NCBI RefSeq assembly: GCF_000620085.1
Contig: NZ_KK211066.1
Location: forward strand, 196,318 to 260,317
Direction of reading: 5' to 3'
DNA from: Marinobacterium jannaschii DSM 6295
Lineage (GTDB): Bacteria > Pseudomonadota > Gammaproteobacteria > Pseudomonadales > Balneatricaceae
Length of the DNA: 64,000 nt
Below the pieces are notes generated by a model. It saw nothing but the letters and a program-made list of their open reading frames with translations, did not search any database and had not been told where the DNA came from. Shown piece after piece: positions 1 to 7,374 of the stretch. How positions within the stretch are numbered: the stretch's first letter is position 1; each line of letters starts with the position of its first letter. A program made the position numbers and the translations under genes.

Positions 1-861
1 TAACTGACGCGACTCATTCAACGCCACCCAGTAGCTCCTTCCCGAAACGACACTGAAGTCAGACACTCGCTGCAACACGCCGTCACACATTTTCTGATCT
101 ATCAGAAAGCGCGCTCCCAGCGTAATGCCCTGACCACGCTCAGCCGCATCCACCAGCACAATATAGTTATTGAAGCGACTGCCCAGTACCAGTTGCCGGC
201 TATCGACTGCAAGTGCTTCAAACCACAGTTTCCAGTTGATCCAGTTCGGCTCAATACGATCAAAGTCCAGCAGAGTATGCTGCATCAGCTCAGCCGGGCC
301 GTCACCACGAAACGGACATCGCTGCAGGTAATCCGGACTGGCAACCGGAAACAGTTCCTCGGCAAACAACGGCGTCATCTGCCATCCAATTCGCCGGCCC
401 GGCTCATAGGCAATCGCTATATCGACATCTTCATGGAACAGGTCCCGGGTCACGTCCGAGGTAATAACACGGATATTCACCCGGCTATCGCGGTGGGCCC
501 GATGGAATCCATTAATGGCCACACTGAGCCAGTAATGGGACATCGCCGTATTAGCTGACACGGTGACCGTCGGGATAGACGCTACCGGCTGGAGTTCATC
601 AACCGCGTCGGCAAGGTAATTCAGTGATGCACTGACCTTACGGTATAGCTGTTCGCCGCGCCCGGAAAGTTGTACCCGACGGCCATGACGCTCGAATAGC
701 TCAACCTCAAGGTGGTCCTCCAGATAGCGAATCTGCTTGCTGACTGCCGCCTGAGAAACGTGGAGTTCCTCCGCTGCGCGGGTGAAATTCAGCGTTCGCG
801 CGGCAGCTTCAAACACCAGCAGGCTGTTCAGAGGTGGCAGGCGATGTCTGATGCTCTTCAT
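1..861 (-). CDS. LysR-family transcriptional regulator (partial, C-terminus beyond window)
   Basis: Reading from the ATG at 861, the protein starts MKSIRHRLPPLNSLLVFEAA. It carries a typical LysR winged helix-turn-helix in the first 60 residues (NFTRAAEELHVSQAAVSKQI), followed by the start of a periplasmic-binding-like effector domain (VSANTAMSHYWLSVAINGFH, then DVDIAIAYEPG). The frame stays open to base 1, giving 287 residues. LysR proteins are usually about 300 long, so only a few residues are missing. The style is that of the GcvA subgroup. It is divergent from the DddP-like gene across 217 bp containing two matching LysR-type palindromes, so it probably controls that gene and itself. The inducer is unknown. 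Confidence 0.9.
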   Translation of the reverse strand, partial: MKSIRHRLPPLNSLLVFEAAARTLNFTRAAEELHVSQAAVSKQIRYLEDHLEVELFERHGRRVQLSGRGEQLYRKVSASLNYLADAVDELQPVASIPTVTVSANTAMSHYWLSVAINGFHRAHRDSRVNIRVITSDVTRDLFHEDVDIAIAYEPGRRIGWQMTPLFAEELFPVASPDYLQRCPFRGDGPAELMQHTLLDFDRIEPNWINWKLWFEALAVDSRQLVLGSRFNNYIVLVDAAERGQGITLGARFLIDQKMCDGVLQRVSDFSVVSGRSYWVALNESRQL

Positions 862-894
862 AAAATTGCAAAACCCTCCCGGACAGGATTGCAC

Positions 895-909
895 ATAACC
901 TCAGGTTAT
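895..909. promoter_or_regulatory. Candidate LysR box 1 (T-N11-A palindrome)
   Basis: ATAACC-TCA-GGTTAT is a perfect 6-bp inverted repeat with a 3-bp centre. It fits the T-N11-A rule for LysR-type sites. It lies 34 bp upstream of the LysR start codon, a usual place for autoregulation. Binding is inferred. Confidence 0.55.
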
Positions 910-1032
910 CACCTTTAATAAAAATCCAATGGATGTACAGCCTGCCTGCACAAAATTAGACTAAAAGCCGTGAAATTCTGATTGAAAGCTAACCAACTAA
1001 TAAGAATAAAGCTATGGGTTTTTATCGCCCAG

Positions 1033-1047
1033 ATAACTCTTAGTTAT
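1033..1047. promoter_or_regulatory. Candidate LysR box 2 (T-N11-A palindrome)
   Basis: ATAACT-CTT-AGTTAT has the same architecture as the box at 895-909: a perfect 6-bp inverted repeat, a 3-bp centre and T-N11-A. It lies 31 bp upstream of the ATG of the DddP-like gene. Two copies of one palindrome in the shared divergent region support a single regulator acting on both genes. Confidence 0.5.
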
Positions 1048-1078
1048 TTGCAGAGAACCTTGAGCGGAGAATACTTTT

Positions 1079-2335
1079 ATGACAATCCTTGACTGGCATG
1101 CAGAGCGATCAGACCTGGCCGGACTTCACCTGCTGGATCAGGCACCGGAAAGCGCCGGTATAGACCTGAAGGCAGTACGCTTGTATCGGCTGGGACGAGT
1201 GCGAAACGAGATGGCGAAGCGAAATATTGATGCCTTGATCATCTCCGATCCTGTCAATATCCGCTACGCCAGCGGCGCCCGGAATATGCAGATATTTTGC
1301 GCCCGCAACACCCCTTCTCGTTACCTGCTGGTCACCGCCAGTAAAAATATCCTGTTTGAATTCACCGGCTGCGAACACCTCGGTGAGGGCTTTGAAACCA
1401 TCGATGAAGTTCGCCCTTCCATGACCGCCAGCTTCGTCGCTGCGGGTCCTGATATCCAGGCACGCGAAAAGCGCTGGGCCAGGGATATGCTGGCAACTAT
1501 CAGCGAAATCACCGGCCCCCGACCAATCGTCGGCATGGAACGCATGAATGCAGGCAGCGCAATCTCGCTGGCCGAATTGGGCGTTAAGGTGGTCGATGCT
1601 CAGGAATCGCTGGAGATGGCACGCTGTATTAAGTCAGCCGAAGAACTTAAATGTGTGGTGGCCTCCCTGCGGGCAACCGAACGTGCCGTAGAAAACCTGC
1701 GCGCGGCGATCCGCCCGGGTATCACCGAGAACGAACTCTGGTCTGTTCTGCACCAGTCTGTCATCGCAGAAAATGGCGATTACTGCGAAACCCGTCTGCT
1801 CAGCTCCGGCAGTCGCACCAACCCCTGGTTCCAGGAGTGTGCAAGCAAACTGATCGGCGAAAACGAACTTATCGCTCTGGATACTGATGTCGTCGGCTGC
1901 CACGGTTACTATTCAGACTTCTCCCGCACCTTCCATTCCGGCCCGGCAGCCCCCAGCGAGTTGCAACGGACGCTGTATAAAATGGCCCATGAACAGGTCC
2001 AGCACAATCTGGGGATCATCAAACCGGGCATGAGCTTCAGGGAATACTCAGACCAGGCATGGAATATCCCGGAGCAGTTCCACGCTAACCGCTATTACCT
2101 GTCCGCCCACGGTGTAGGTATGACCGGTGAGTACCCCTACCTTTACCACCATGCAGACTACACCGATGCCGGTTATGACGGCCTGATCCTGCCGGGCATG
2201 ACACTCTGTGTGGAAAGCTATATCGGCGAGAAAGCAGGGGCTGAGGGAGTCAAGCTGGAAGAACAGATTCTGGTGACCGAAACCGGTATCGAAGTTTTAT
2301 CCAAGTTCCCATTTGAAGAAGCCCTACTGAGCTAA
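1079..2335 (+). CDS. M24-family metalloprotein, DddP-like (DMSP lyase family or close paralogue)
   Basis: This 418-residue protein has an N-terminal creatinase-like domain (about 30-180) and a C-terminal pita-bread M24 domain (about 190-410). Probable metal ligands are D268, D270, D280, H344, E379 and E394. Their spacing (2, 10, 64, 35, 15) equals that of the six iron ligands I recall for the DMSP lyase DddP (D295, D297, D307, H371, E406, E421). The stretch ETRLLSSGSRTNPWFQEC is also nearly identical to DddP. However, the recalled catalytic Asp six residues after the histidine is Gly350 here (HGVGMTGEYP). DMSP cleavage to DMS and acrylate is therefore possible but unproven, and another M24 hydrolase or lyase activity is equally open. 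A GGAG motif precedes the ATG. The BCCT gene follows on the same strand and LysR is divergent. Confidence 0.75.
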   Translation: MTILDWHAERSDLAGLHLLDQAPESAGIDLKAVRLYRLGRVRNEMAKRNIDALIISDPVNIRYASGARNMQIFCARNTPSRYLLVTASKNILFEFTGCEHLGEGFETIDEVRPSMTASFVAAGPDIQAREKRWARDMLATISEITGPRPIVGMERMNAGSAISLAELGVKVVDAQESLEMARCIKSAEELKCVVASLRATERAVENLRAAIRPGITENELWSVLHQSVIAENGDYCETRLLSSGSRTNPWFQECASKLIGENELIALDTDVVGCHGYYSDFSRTFHSGPAAPSELQRTLYKMAHEQVQHNLGIIKPGMSFREYSDQAWNIPEQFHANRYYLSAHGVGMTGEYPYLYHHADYTDAGYDGLILPGMTLCVESYIGEKAGAEGVKLEEQILVTETGIEVLSKFPFEEALLS

Positions 2336-2532
2336 TTACGCCCCGGGCCTGAATCAACCTACATGTCTCCCCCGCATCAAGACTGACGATGGATGCGAGG
2401 GTGAATGCCCAACCTCCTACTCCGAGGACTATCAGGGAAACAGGCGTTCGGTCGGTCCGCAACTCCGCCCCATGAACACCGCTTGCCCAAGGAAGGGCCT
2501 TTTTACAATAAATATAAAATCAGGGTATCAAA

Positions 2533-4143
2533 ATGCAGAAATCAAGTAAGTTAAAAATAGGCCTGTCCCGCACAGGGATCTATGAAGGCCTGAATCCCAC
2601 AGTCACACTGGTCAGCAAAACCATCATTGCACTGCTGGTTGTCTATGCCGTCTCCTTCCCTGACAATGCGGTCAGGATACTCGGCCAGATCAACTCAGCC
2701 CTTCTGGCCACCTTCAACAGTTACTACATTTACGCAGTGGCGTTTTTTCTGATTTTCTGTCTGGGCTGTTGCCTGAGCCCGTATGGACGCCTGTGCCTGG
2801 GACGGGATGATGAAAAACCGGAGTTCAGTTTTTTCTCCTGGTTTTCCATGATGTTCAGTGCCGGTATGGGGATCGGGCTGATGTTTTACTCCATCGGAGA
2901 GCCTCTCTACCATTTCCAGTCTAATCCGGCGCTGATGATGAGTGGTGCGGAAGGTGCCAATGCCGAGGCGGTTCCCAGCGCGATGCGCTATACCCTGCTT
3001 CACTGGGGACTGCATGCCTGGGCCGTGTATGTAGCAGCCGGGCTGGCCATGGCCTACTTTGCCTACCGTAAGGGCCAGCCACTGACGATTCGCTCAACCC
3101 TGCAGCCACTGTTCGGTGAAAAGCTGAACGGCCCGGTCGGTCACATCGTCGATATTGTCGCAGTGGTTGCGACCACTCTGGGGGTTGCCACTACTATGGG
3201 GGCGGGTGTTACACAGCTGGTTTCCGGTGTAGAGTTCGTGTTTGACAGCGGATCACTGGTCAGTGATGCCGGCACCCCCACCGCGGCGGCACTGATTATC
3301 ACCCTGCTGGTTGTGATGCTCCTGTCGACCATTTCCGCCCTCACCGGCGTAACACGCGGCGTCAAATGGCTCAGCCAGATTAATATGTACCTCTCCTTCG
3401 GACTGCTGGGATTCTTTATCCTGTTTGGCTCCACCCTCTATGGGCTGCAGCTATTTGGCTCCAGCCTGCTCGACTACACCGCCAACCTGATTCCCCTGAC
3501 ATTCTCCGTCTGGAGCAGCAGCTCTGAAATCGGTGGCTGGCAGACCGGCTGGACCATTCTCTACTGGGCCTGGTGGATCGCCTTTGCGCCATTCGTCGGA
3601 CTGTTCCTGGCGCGGATATCCCGAGGCCGCACGATCCGCGAGTTCGTCATCGGATGTGTACTGGTACCGGCTCTGACCTGTTTCGCCTGGATGGCCTTCC
3701 TGGGAGGCACCGGGCTGGAACTGGAACTGAGCGGTGCCGCTCAGGGCGCAATCACTCAGGCCGTAAATGACAATATCGCATCGGTTCTGTTTGTGACCAT
3801 TGACCTGCTGAATTCCGGTACCCTAGGCACCCTGGTGAAACTCGCCTCCATCATTCTGATAGTCACCTACCTGGTGACCTCGGCTGACTCCGGGGTGCTG
3901 GTGCTGAATACCATCATGGCCGGCGGCAACAGGGATCCGCTGCCGAAACACAGGATTGTCTGGGGCGGCATCCTGACGCTAGTGGTAGGCTCGCTGCTGC
4001 TGGCAGGAGGCGTCAGCGCTATCCAGAAGGCGATGATTATCGGAGCACTACCCTTCTCGATGGTGATGGTGCTGATGTGCGTGGCAATGCTCAAATCGCT
4101 GCTGACTACGGAGAAGCAAGCTGCAGCGGTTACCGCGGGCTAA
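2533..4143 (+). CDS. BCCT-family transporter (betaine/carnitine/choline/DMSP type)
   Basis: This 536-residue, roughly 12-helix inner-membrane carrier has family hallmarks: GMGIGLMFYSIGEPLYHF near residue 115 and the tryptophan-rich segment WTILYWAWWIAFAPFVGLFL near 340. BCCT carriers import quaternary-ammonium or sulfonium osmolytes, usually with sodium. There is no long C-terminal regulatory tail, which suggests nutritional uptake rather than osmosensing. An AGGG ribosome-binding motif lies about 8 bases before the ATG. It follows the DddP-like gene after 197 bp and ends before a clear terminator. Context suggests it supplies the substrate of the DddP-like enzyme. Whether that is DMSP, glycine betaine, carnitine or choline cannot be read from the sequence. 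Confidence 0.9.
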   Translation: MQKSSKLKIGLSRTGIYEGLNPTVTLVSKTIIALLVVYAVSFPDNAVRILGQINSALLATFNSYYIYAVAFFLIFCLGCCLSPYGRLCLGRDDEKPEFSFFSWFSMMFSAGMGIGLMFYSIGEPLYHFQSNPALMMSGAEGANAEAVPSAMRYTLLHWGLHAWAVYVAAGLAMAYFAYRKGQPLTIRSTLQPLFGEKLNGPVGHIVDIVAVVATTLGVATTMGAGVTQLVSGVEFVFDSGSLVSDAGTPTAAALIITLLVVMLLSTISALTGVTRGVKWLSQINMYLSFGLLGFFILFGSTLYGLQLFGSSLLDYTANLIPLTFSVWSSSSEIGGWQTGWTILYWAWWIAFAPFVGLFLARISRGRTIREFVIGCVLVPALTCFAWMAFLGGTGLELELSGAAQGAITQAVNDNIASVLFVTIDLLNSGTLGTLVKLASIILIVTYLVTSADSGVLVLNTIMAGGNRDPLPKHRIVWGGILTLVVGSLLLAGGVSAIQKAMIIGALPFSMVMVLMCVAMLKSLLTTEKQAAAVTAG

Positions 4144-4163
4144 CCTGCTTCCATTCAAACCAG

Positions 4164-4191
4164 AAGCCCCGGCTGCTATGCCGGGGCTTTT
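4164..4191 (+). terminator. Rho-independent terminator after the BCCT gene
   Basis: Stem AAGCCCCGGC / GCCGGGGCTT encloses a short loop and is followed by a T-run. It sits just after the BCCT stop codon. The complement also has A/T flanks, so it may serve the convergent oxygenase gene too. Confidence 0.85.
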
Positions 4192-4212
4192 GCTGTCAGC
4201 CGGATAATGGCC

Positions 4213-5190
4213 TTACTGCTGCAGATGAGCATAGCTGTCGACGAAGCGTTTGTATTTGTGCTCGCCGCAGGTATAGGGCCGGGTCGTCAGTGGCGTATCT
4301 TCTGAAATACAGGTCGGCACCACGTCCACCACGGCATCGAAATCCAGGTCCATAAAAAACGGCAGTGAGTAACGCTCACGACCACTGGTATTGATCACCC
4401 GGTGCATGGTGGAGGTATAGCGTCCATTGGTGAAGGTCTGCACCAGATCGCCGATATTGACGATAAAGGTCCCCTCCACCGGCGGCGCGCTGACCCATTC
4501 CCCGACGCGATTCTGTACCTGCAATCCCCCCACGGCATCCTGATTCAGGATAGTCAGAAAGCCGTAGTCAGTATGGGCACCGATACCAAACTCCTTGCGG
4601 GTAATCTCGCCACTCTGCGGCGGATAATGCAGAAGACGCTGGATTGTGATCGGCCGGGTCTGCAACTTTTCAAAATAGTCCGCAGGCAAATTCAGGCTCA
4701 GAGCGATGGCGCTGACCAGCTTGCGCCCCAGTGCCATCATGGCCTCATGATACTGCATCATCACTTCAGCAAAACGAGCTGGCTGGGCAGGCATCTGGTT
4801 AGGCCCAAAGAACGGTGAGATCGCCTCCTGATGGGCACCCAGATCAAAACATTCCTTAAAGTCACGGGTATTCTCCGGGTCGACATTTTCGCCGTACATC
4901 GGGATATAACCACGCAGCGTCGGCCCGGACCTGACGATATTAAGCCGCTCCTTCTCTTCAAACGGCAGAGCAAAGAATGCCTCGGTCAGGTCATAGACTT
5001 CCCGGATCAGTTCAGCCGGCACTCCATGGTTGCGAACATAGAGGAAACCGATATTTTCGCAGATATCCCCGATCTCCCGGGCAACCCGTTCGGGATCAGA
5101 GTTATCGATCAGTGCAGCGATATCCACCACAGGAATCTCATGGAATGAAGTGGTTTTACTTTGCAGACTGCGATCAACAAGGACTGTCAT
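4213..5190 (-). CDS. 2-oxoglutarate/Fe(II)-dependent oxygenase, isopenicillin-N-synthase superfamily
   Basis: This 325-residue cytosolic enzyme has the non-haem dioxygenase N-terminal region (IPVVDIAALID at about 18, NIGFLYVRNHGVP at about 47). The C-terminal 2OG-Fe(II) core has iron ligands H and D in GAHTDYGFLTIL (about 205-207) and H in STMHRVIN (about 262). The 2-oxoglutarate-binding Arg/Ser lie in GRERYSLPFF (about 272). The family oxidises many small molecules and the substrate cannot be assigned. It is convergent with the BCCT gene and downstream of a GlxA-type regulator on the same strand, so a role in the same osmolyte or amino-acid catabolism is a reasonable inference. Confidence 0.85.
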   Translation of the reverse strand: MTVLVDRSLQSKTTSFHEIPVVDIAALIDNSDPERVAREIGDICENIGFLYVRNHGVPAELIREVYDLTEAFFALPFEEKERLNIVRSGPTLRGYIPMYGENVDPENTRDFKECFDLGAHQEAISPFFGPNQMPAQPARFAEVMMQYHEAMMALGRKLVSAIALSLNLPADYFEKLQTRPITIQRLLHYPPQSGEITRKEFGIGAHTDYGFLTILNQDAVGGLQVQNRVGEWVSAPPVEGTFIVNIGDLVQTFTNGRYTSTMHRVINTSGRERYSLPFFMDLDFDAVVDVVPTCISEDTPLTTRPYTCGEHKYKRFVDSYAHLQQ

Positions 5191-5360
5191 TTTGTTCTAC
5201 CGATTATTCTTATATTGAAGGAATTCTGCCGTCCCCAGCGATAAAGGAGCCCGAATTCACTCTCCGGAATCAGCTGTATAGGGGAGTCACAGTGTCCTTC
5301 AGTCACTCTCGGTGCGATATAACAGATCCGAAAAGAACTATAAGATTTACCCGGCGGCTG

Positions 5361-6356
5361 TTAATCCGGGTTACGCAGGGCGCGGGGCGGAACGCCAAAC
5401 AGGGCCTTAAAGCACTTGGTAAAGTAACTCTGGGAAGCAAAGCCGGTTGCCATGGCAATCACTGACAACGGCACACTGGTTTCCTCGACCATCTGGCGGG
5501 CGCGCTTCAGGCGCATATTGAGGTAATAGCGGCGCGGTGTGGTCGACTCATAGCGGCGGAACACATTTTCAAGGGTACGGGGAGTGGTACCGATTTTCTT
5601 CGCCAGTAGCTCGATACTGCAGGGGCTTTCCAGGTTGGCTTCCATCACTTCGATTGCCGCCCCGAGTGTCGCAGATTTCATGCGCAGGCGGAGGTAACGG
5701 TTACTGTTCTGCATGTCCTGCTCAGAGCGGATACGATCCTGCAGGAAAGGCTGCGAGACCTCATGGGCGAACTCCCGACCATTATCCAGAGCGATGACAT
5801 ACAGCAGCATGTCCAGTGCACTGACCCCACCGGCACAGGTCAGGATATTGCGGTTGACGGTAAAAATATTTTCCTGCAGCGGAATATCCGGATACAGCTC
5901 ATGAAATGAATCAACCTGCTCCGCGGCAACAGTGCAACTCAGCCCATCCAGCAATCCGGCCCTGGCAAGGACGAAGCTACCCCCGGACAAGGCCGCCAAC
6001 AGACACCCCTGGCGGGACAAAGAGCGCAATCTGGCGATCAGCGGCGCATCCTCAAACAGACCCGCCTGACGATAGGCGCAGACAAACAGGATATCGCACT
6101 GTTCCAGCATCGATAGCGGTGCCTGAGCCTGAACAGGCACCTGATTGGAGCTGACGACCTGCAGATCACCTCCGCCCGTCGCAGCGCCCACCGTCCCCCC
6201 GGCACTATAGAGAGACACCCGGTAAAGCTCTCTGCCCGCCTGCTGGTTGGCAACACTTAACGCTTCGACAGCCAGCGAGAATGAGGTCAGGGCAAAGCCT
6301 GGAAACAACAGGAAGACGACCTGCCTGGCGGGCCGATCGGTATGTTCAGAATTCAT
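5361..6356 (-). CDS. GlxA-family transcriptional regulator (DJ-1/PfpI domain plus AraC HTH)
   Basis: The N-terminal half is a DJ-1/PfpI-like sensor domain (VVFLLFPGFALTSFSLAVEAL), with a serine rather than cysteine at the elbow (ALSGGSFVLARAG). The C-terminal roughly 100 residues form a double AraC helix-turn-helix (SIELLAKKIGTTPRTLENVF, then PLSVIAMATGFASQSYFTKC). Regulators of this shape, such as GbdR and CdhR, control glycine betaine and carnitine catabolism in pseudomonads, which suits the BCCT neighbour. I chose the ATG at 6356 because it leaves about 10 residues before the conserved core. An in-frame ATG at 6395 is possible, and neither has a strong ribosome-binding site. It lies 170 bp upstream of the oxygenase gene on the same strand. 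Confidence 0.88.
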   Translation of the reverse strand: MNSEHTDRPARQVVFLLFPGFALTSFSLAVEALSVANQQAGRELYRVSLYSAGGTVGAATGGGDLQVVSSNQVPVQAQAPLSMLEQCDILFVCAYRQAGLFEDAPLIARLRSLSRQGCLLAALSGGSFVLARAGLLDGLSCTVAAEQVDSFHELYPDIPLQENIFTVNRNILTCAGGVSALDMLLYVIALDNGREFAHEVSQPFLQDRIRSEQDMQNSNRYLRLRMKSATLGAAIEVMEANLESPCSIELLAKKIGTTPRTLENVFRRYESTTPRRYYLNMRLKRARQMVEETSVPLSVIAMATGFASQSYFTKCFKALFGVPPRALRNPD

Positions 6357-6473
6357 GGTTCTCGGGCACATCCGGACATGGGAAGGCTTTACCATATCCC
6401 TGCCGCACGTCAGGAACCAGCCAGGCCGGAGGCAGATGTCTTTGCTGGCTATGGCTTGTCGCGGGCTAACAGC

Positions 6474-7205
6474 CTACTGGGTACCACAGAGATAATTGCA
6501 GATGATCTCATCCAGGGTGCCATCCCTTTTCAGCTGCGCAATGACCCGGTTAATCTCCTCCAGCAGTGGCGCTTTACTCCGGTGCAAGCGGAACACTACC
6601 GGATTTGAGGCATACGGCAGGGATATCTGGTAATCCAGTGTCAGTGAGCGCTGGTAATGCAGGGCAGCCGCCTCTTTCATCAAACCGACATCGTTCCAGC
6701 CCCGGGAGACCCTTCGGGCCACCTGAATCTGACTGGCAAAGTCCTCGCGGGCAATATAGTCCGGCACCCCGGCTCCCCGCACCGTTGCCACGCGCAACCC
6801 CTTCAGGTCAGACAGCACGAAGGCAGGAAAGGAGAACTCCGGCCGGTAGATAATCACTTCGTTCACCAGTCCGTAGGGCTGGCTGTACAGCGACACCGCC
6901 TCAAGTCCCGGGCTGTCCTGTTCCAGGGGACTGACACCGGCCTCTACATCGACCTCACCCTGCAGAAAGTGCGCAACCAGCCTGGCCTGGGACAGCGGAA
7001 TATACTCCAGTTCGATATTAAGCTGCTGCGCTATCTGCTGCAGGGTATCTGCATAGATGCCCCGGTAAACACCCGACTCGTCCTGCCACAGAAACGGCAC
7101 CTGTCCCGGCGCGGGCATACCGATTCTCAGGCTTTCGGCACTGACTGAAAGCGACAGCAACATAAGCGGCAACAGGGACAAAAGGGCTTTCAGTTTCACC
7201 AGCAA
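6474..7205 (-). CDS. Periplasmic solute-binding protein, family 3 (amino-acid-type)
   Basis: The 243-residue product has a cleavable signal peptide (LLSLLPLMLLSLSVSAES). A short family-3 binding fold follows (LRIGMPAPGQVPFLWQDESG, then LQQIAQQLNIELEYIPLS and GEVDVEAGVSPLE). No permease or ATPase gene is adjacent, so it may be an orphan receptor, a sensor partner or a stand-alone binding protein, as is common in marine gammaproteobacteria. It lies 117 bp upstream of the GlxA-type regulator on the same strand and is divergent from the large AraC-ATPase gene. Confidence 0.8.
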   Translation of the reverse strand: MLVKLKALLSLLPLMLLSLSVSAESLRIGMPAPGQVPFLWQDESGVYRGIYADTLQQIAQQLNIELEYIPLSQARLVAHFLQGEVDVEAGVSPLEQDSPGLEAVSLYSQPYGLVNEVIIYRPEFSFPAFVLSDLKGLRVATVRGAGVPDYIAREDFASQIQVARRVSRGWNDVGLMKEAAALHYQRSLTLDYQISLPYASNPVVFRLHRSKAPLLEEINRVIAQLKRDGTLDEIICNYLCGTQ

Positions 7206-7374
7206 ACCTCATCGTGGAATGACGGCCATTATCCCTCAGCAACGCCCCAGCGCCAATCCGGAAAACAGCTCGAACAGAGAGAACAGGCCGGGACAGGCAC
7301 ATTAAAAACCTCCTAACGCGCCAACAACTGATAATATCTGCCAAACGAACGCCACAACACAGATCAGAGACTGA

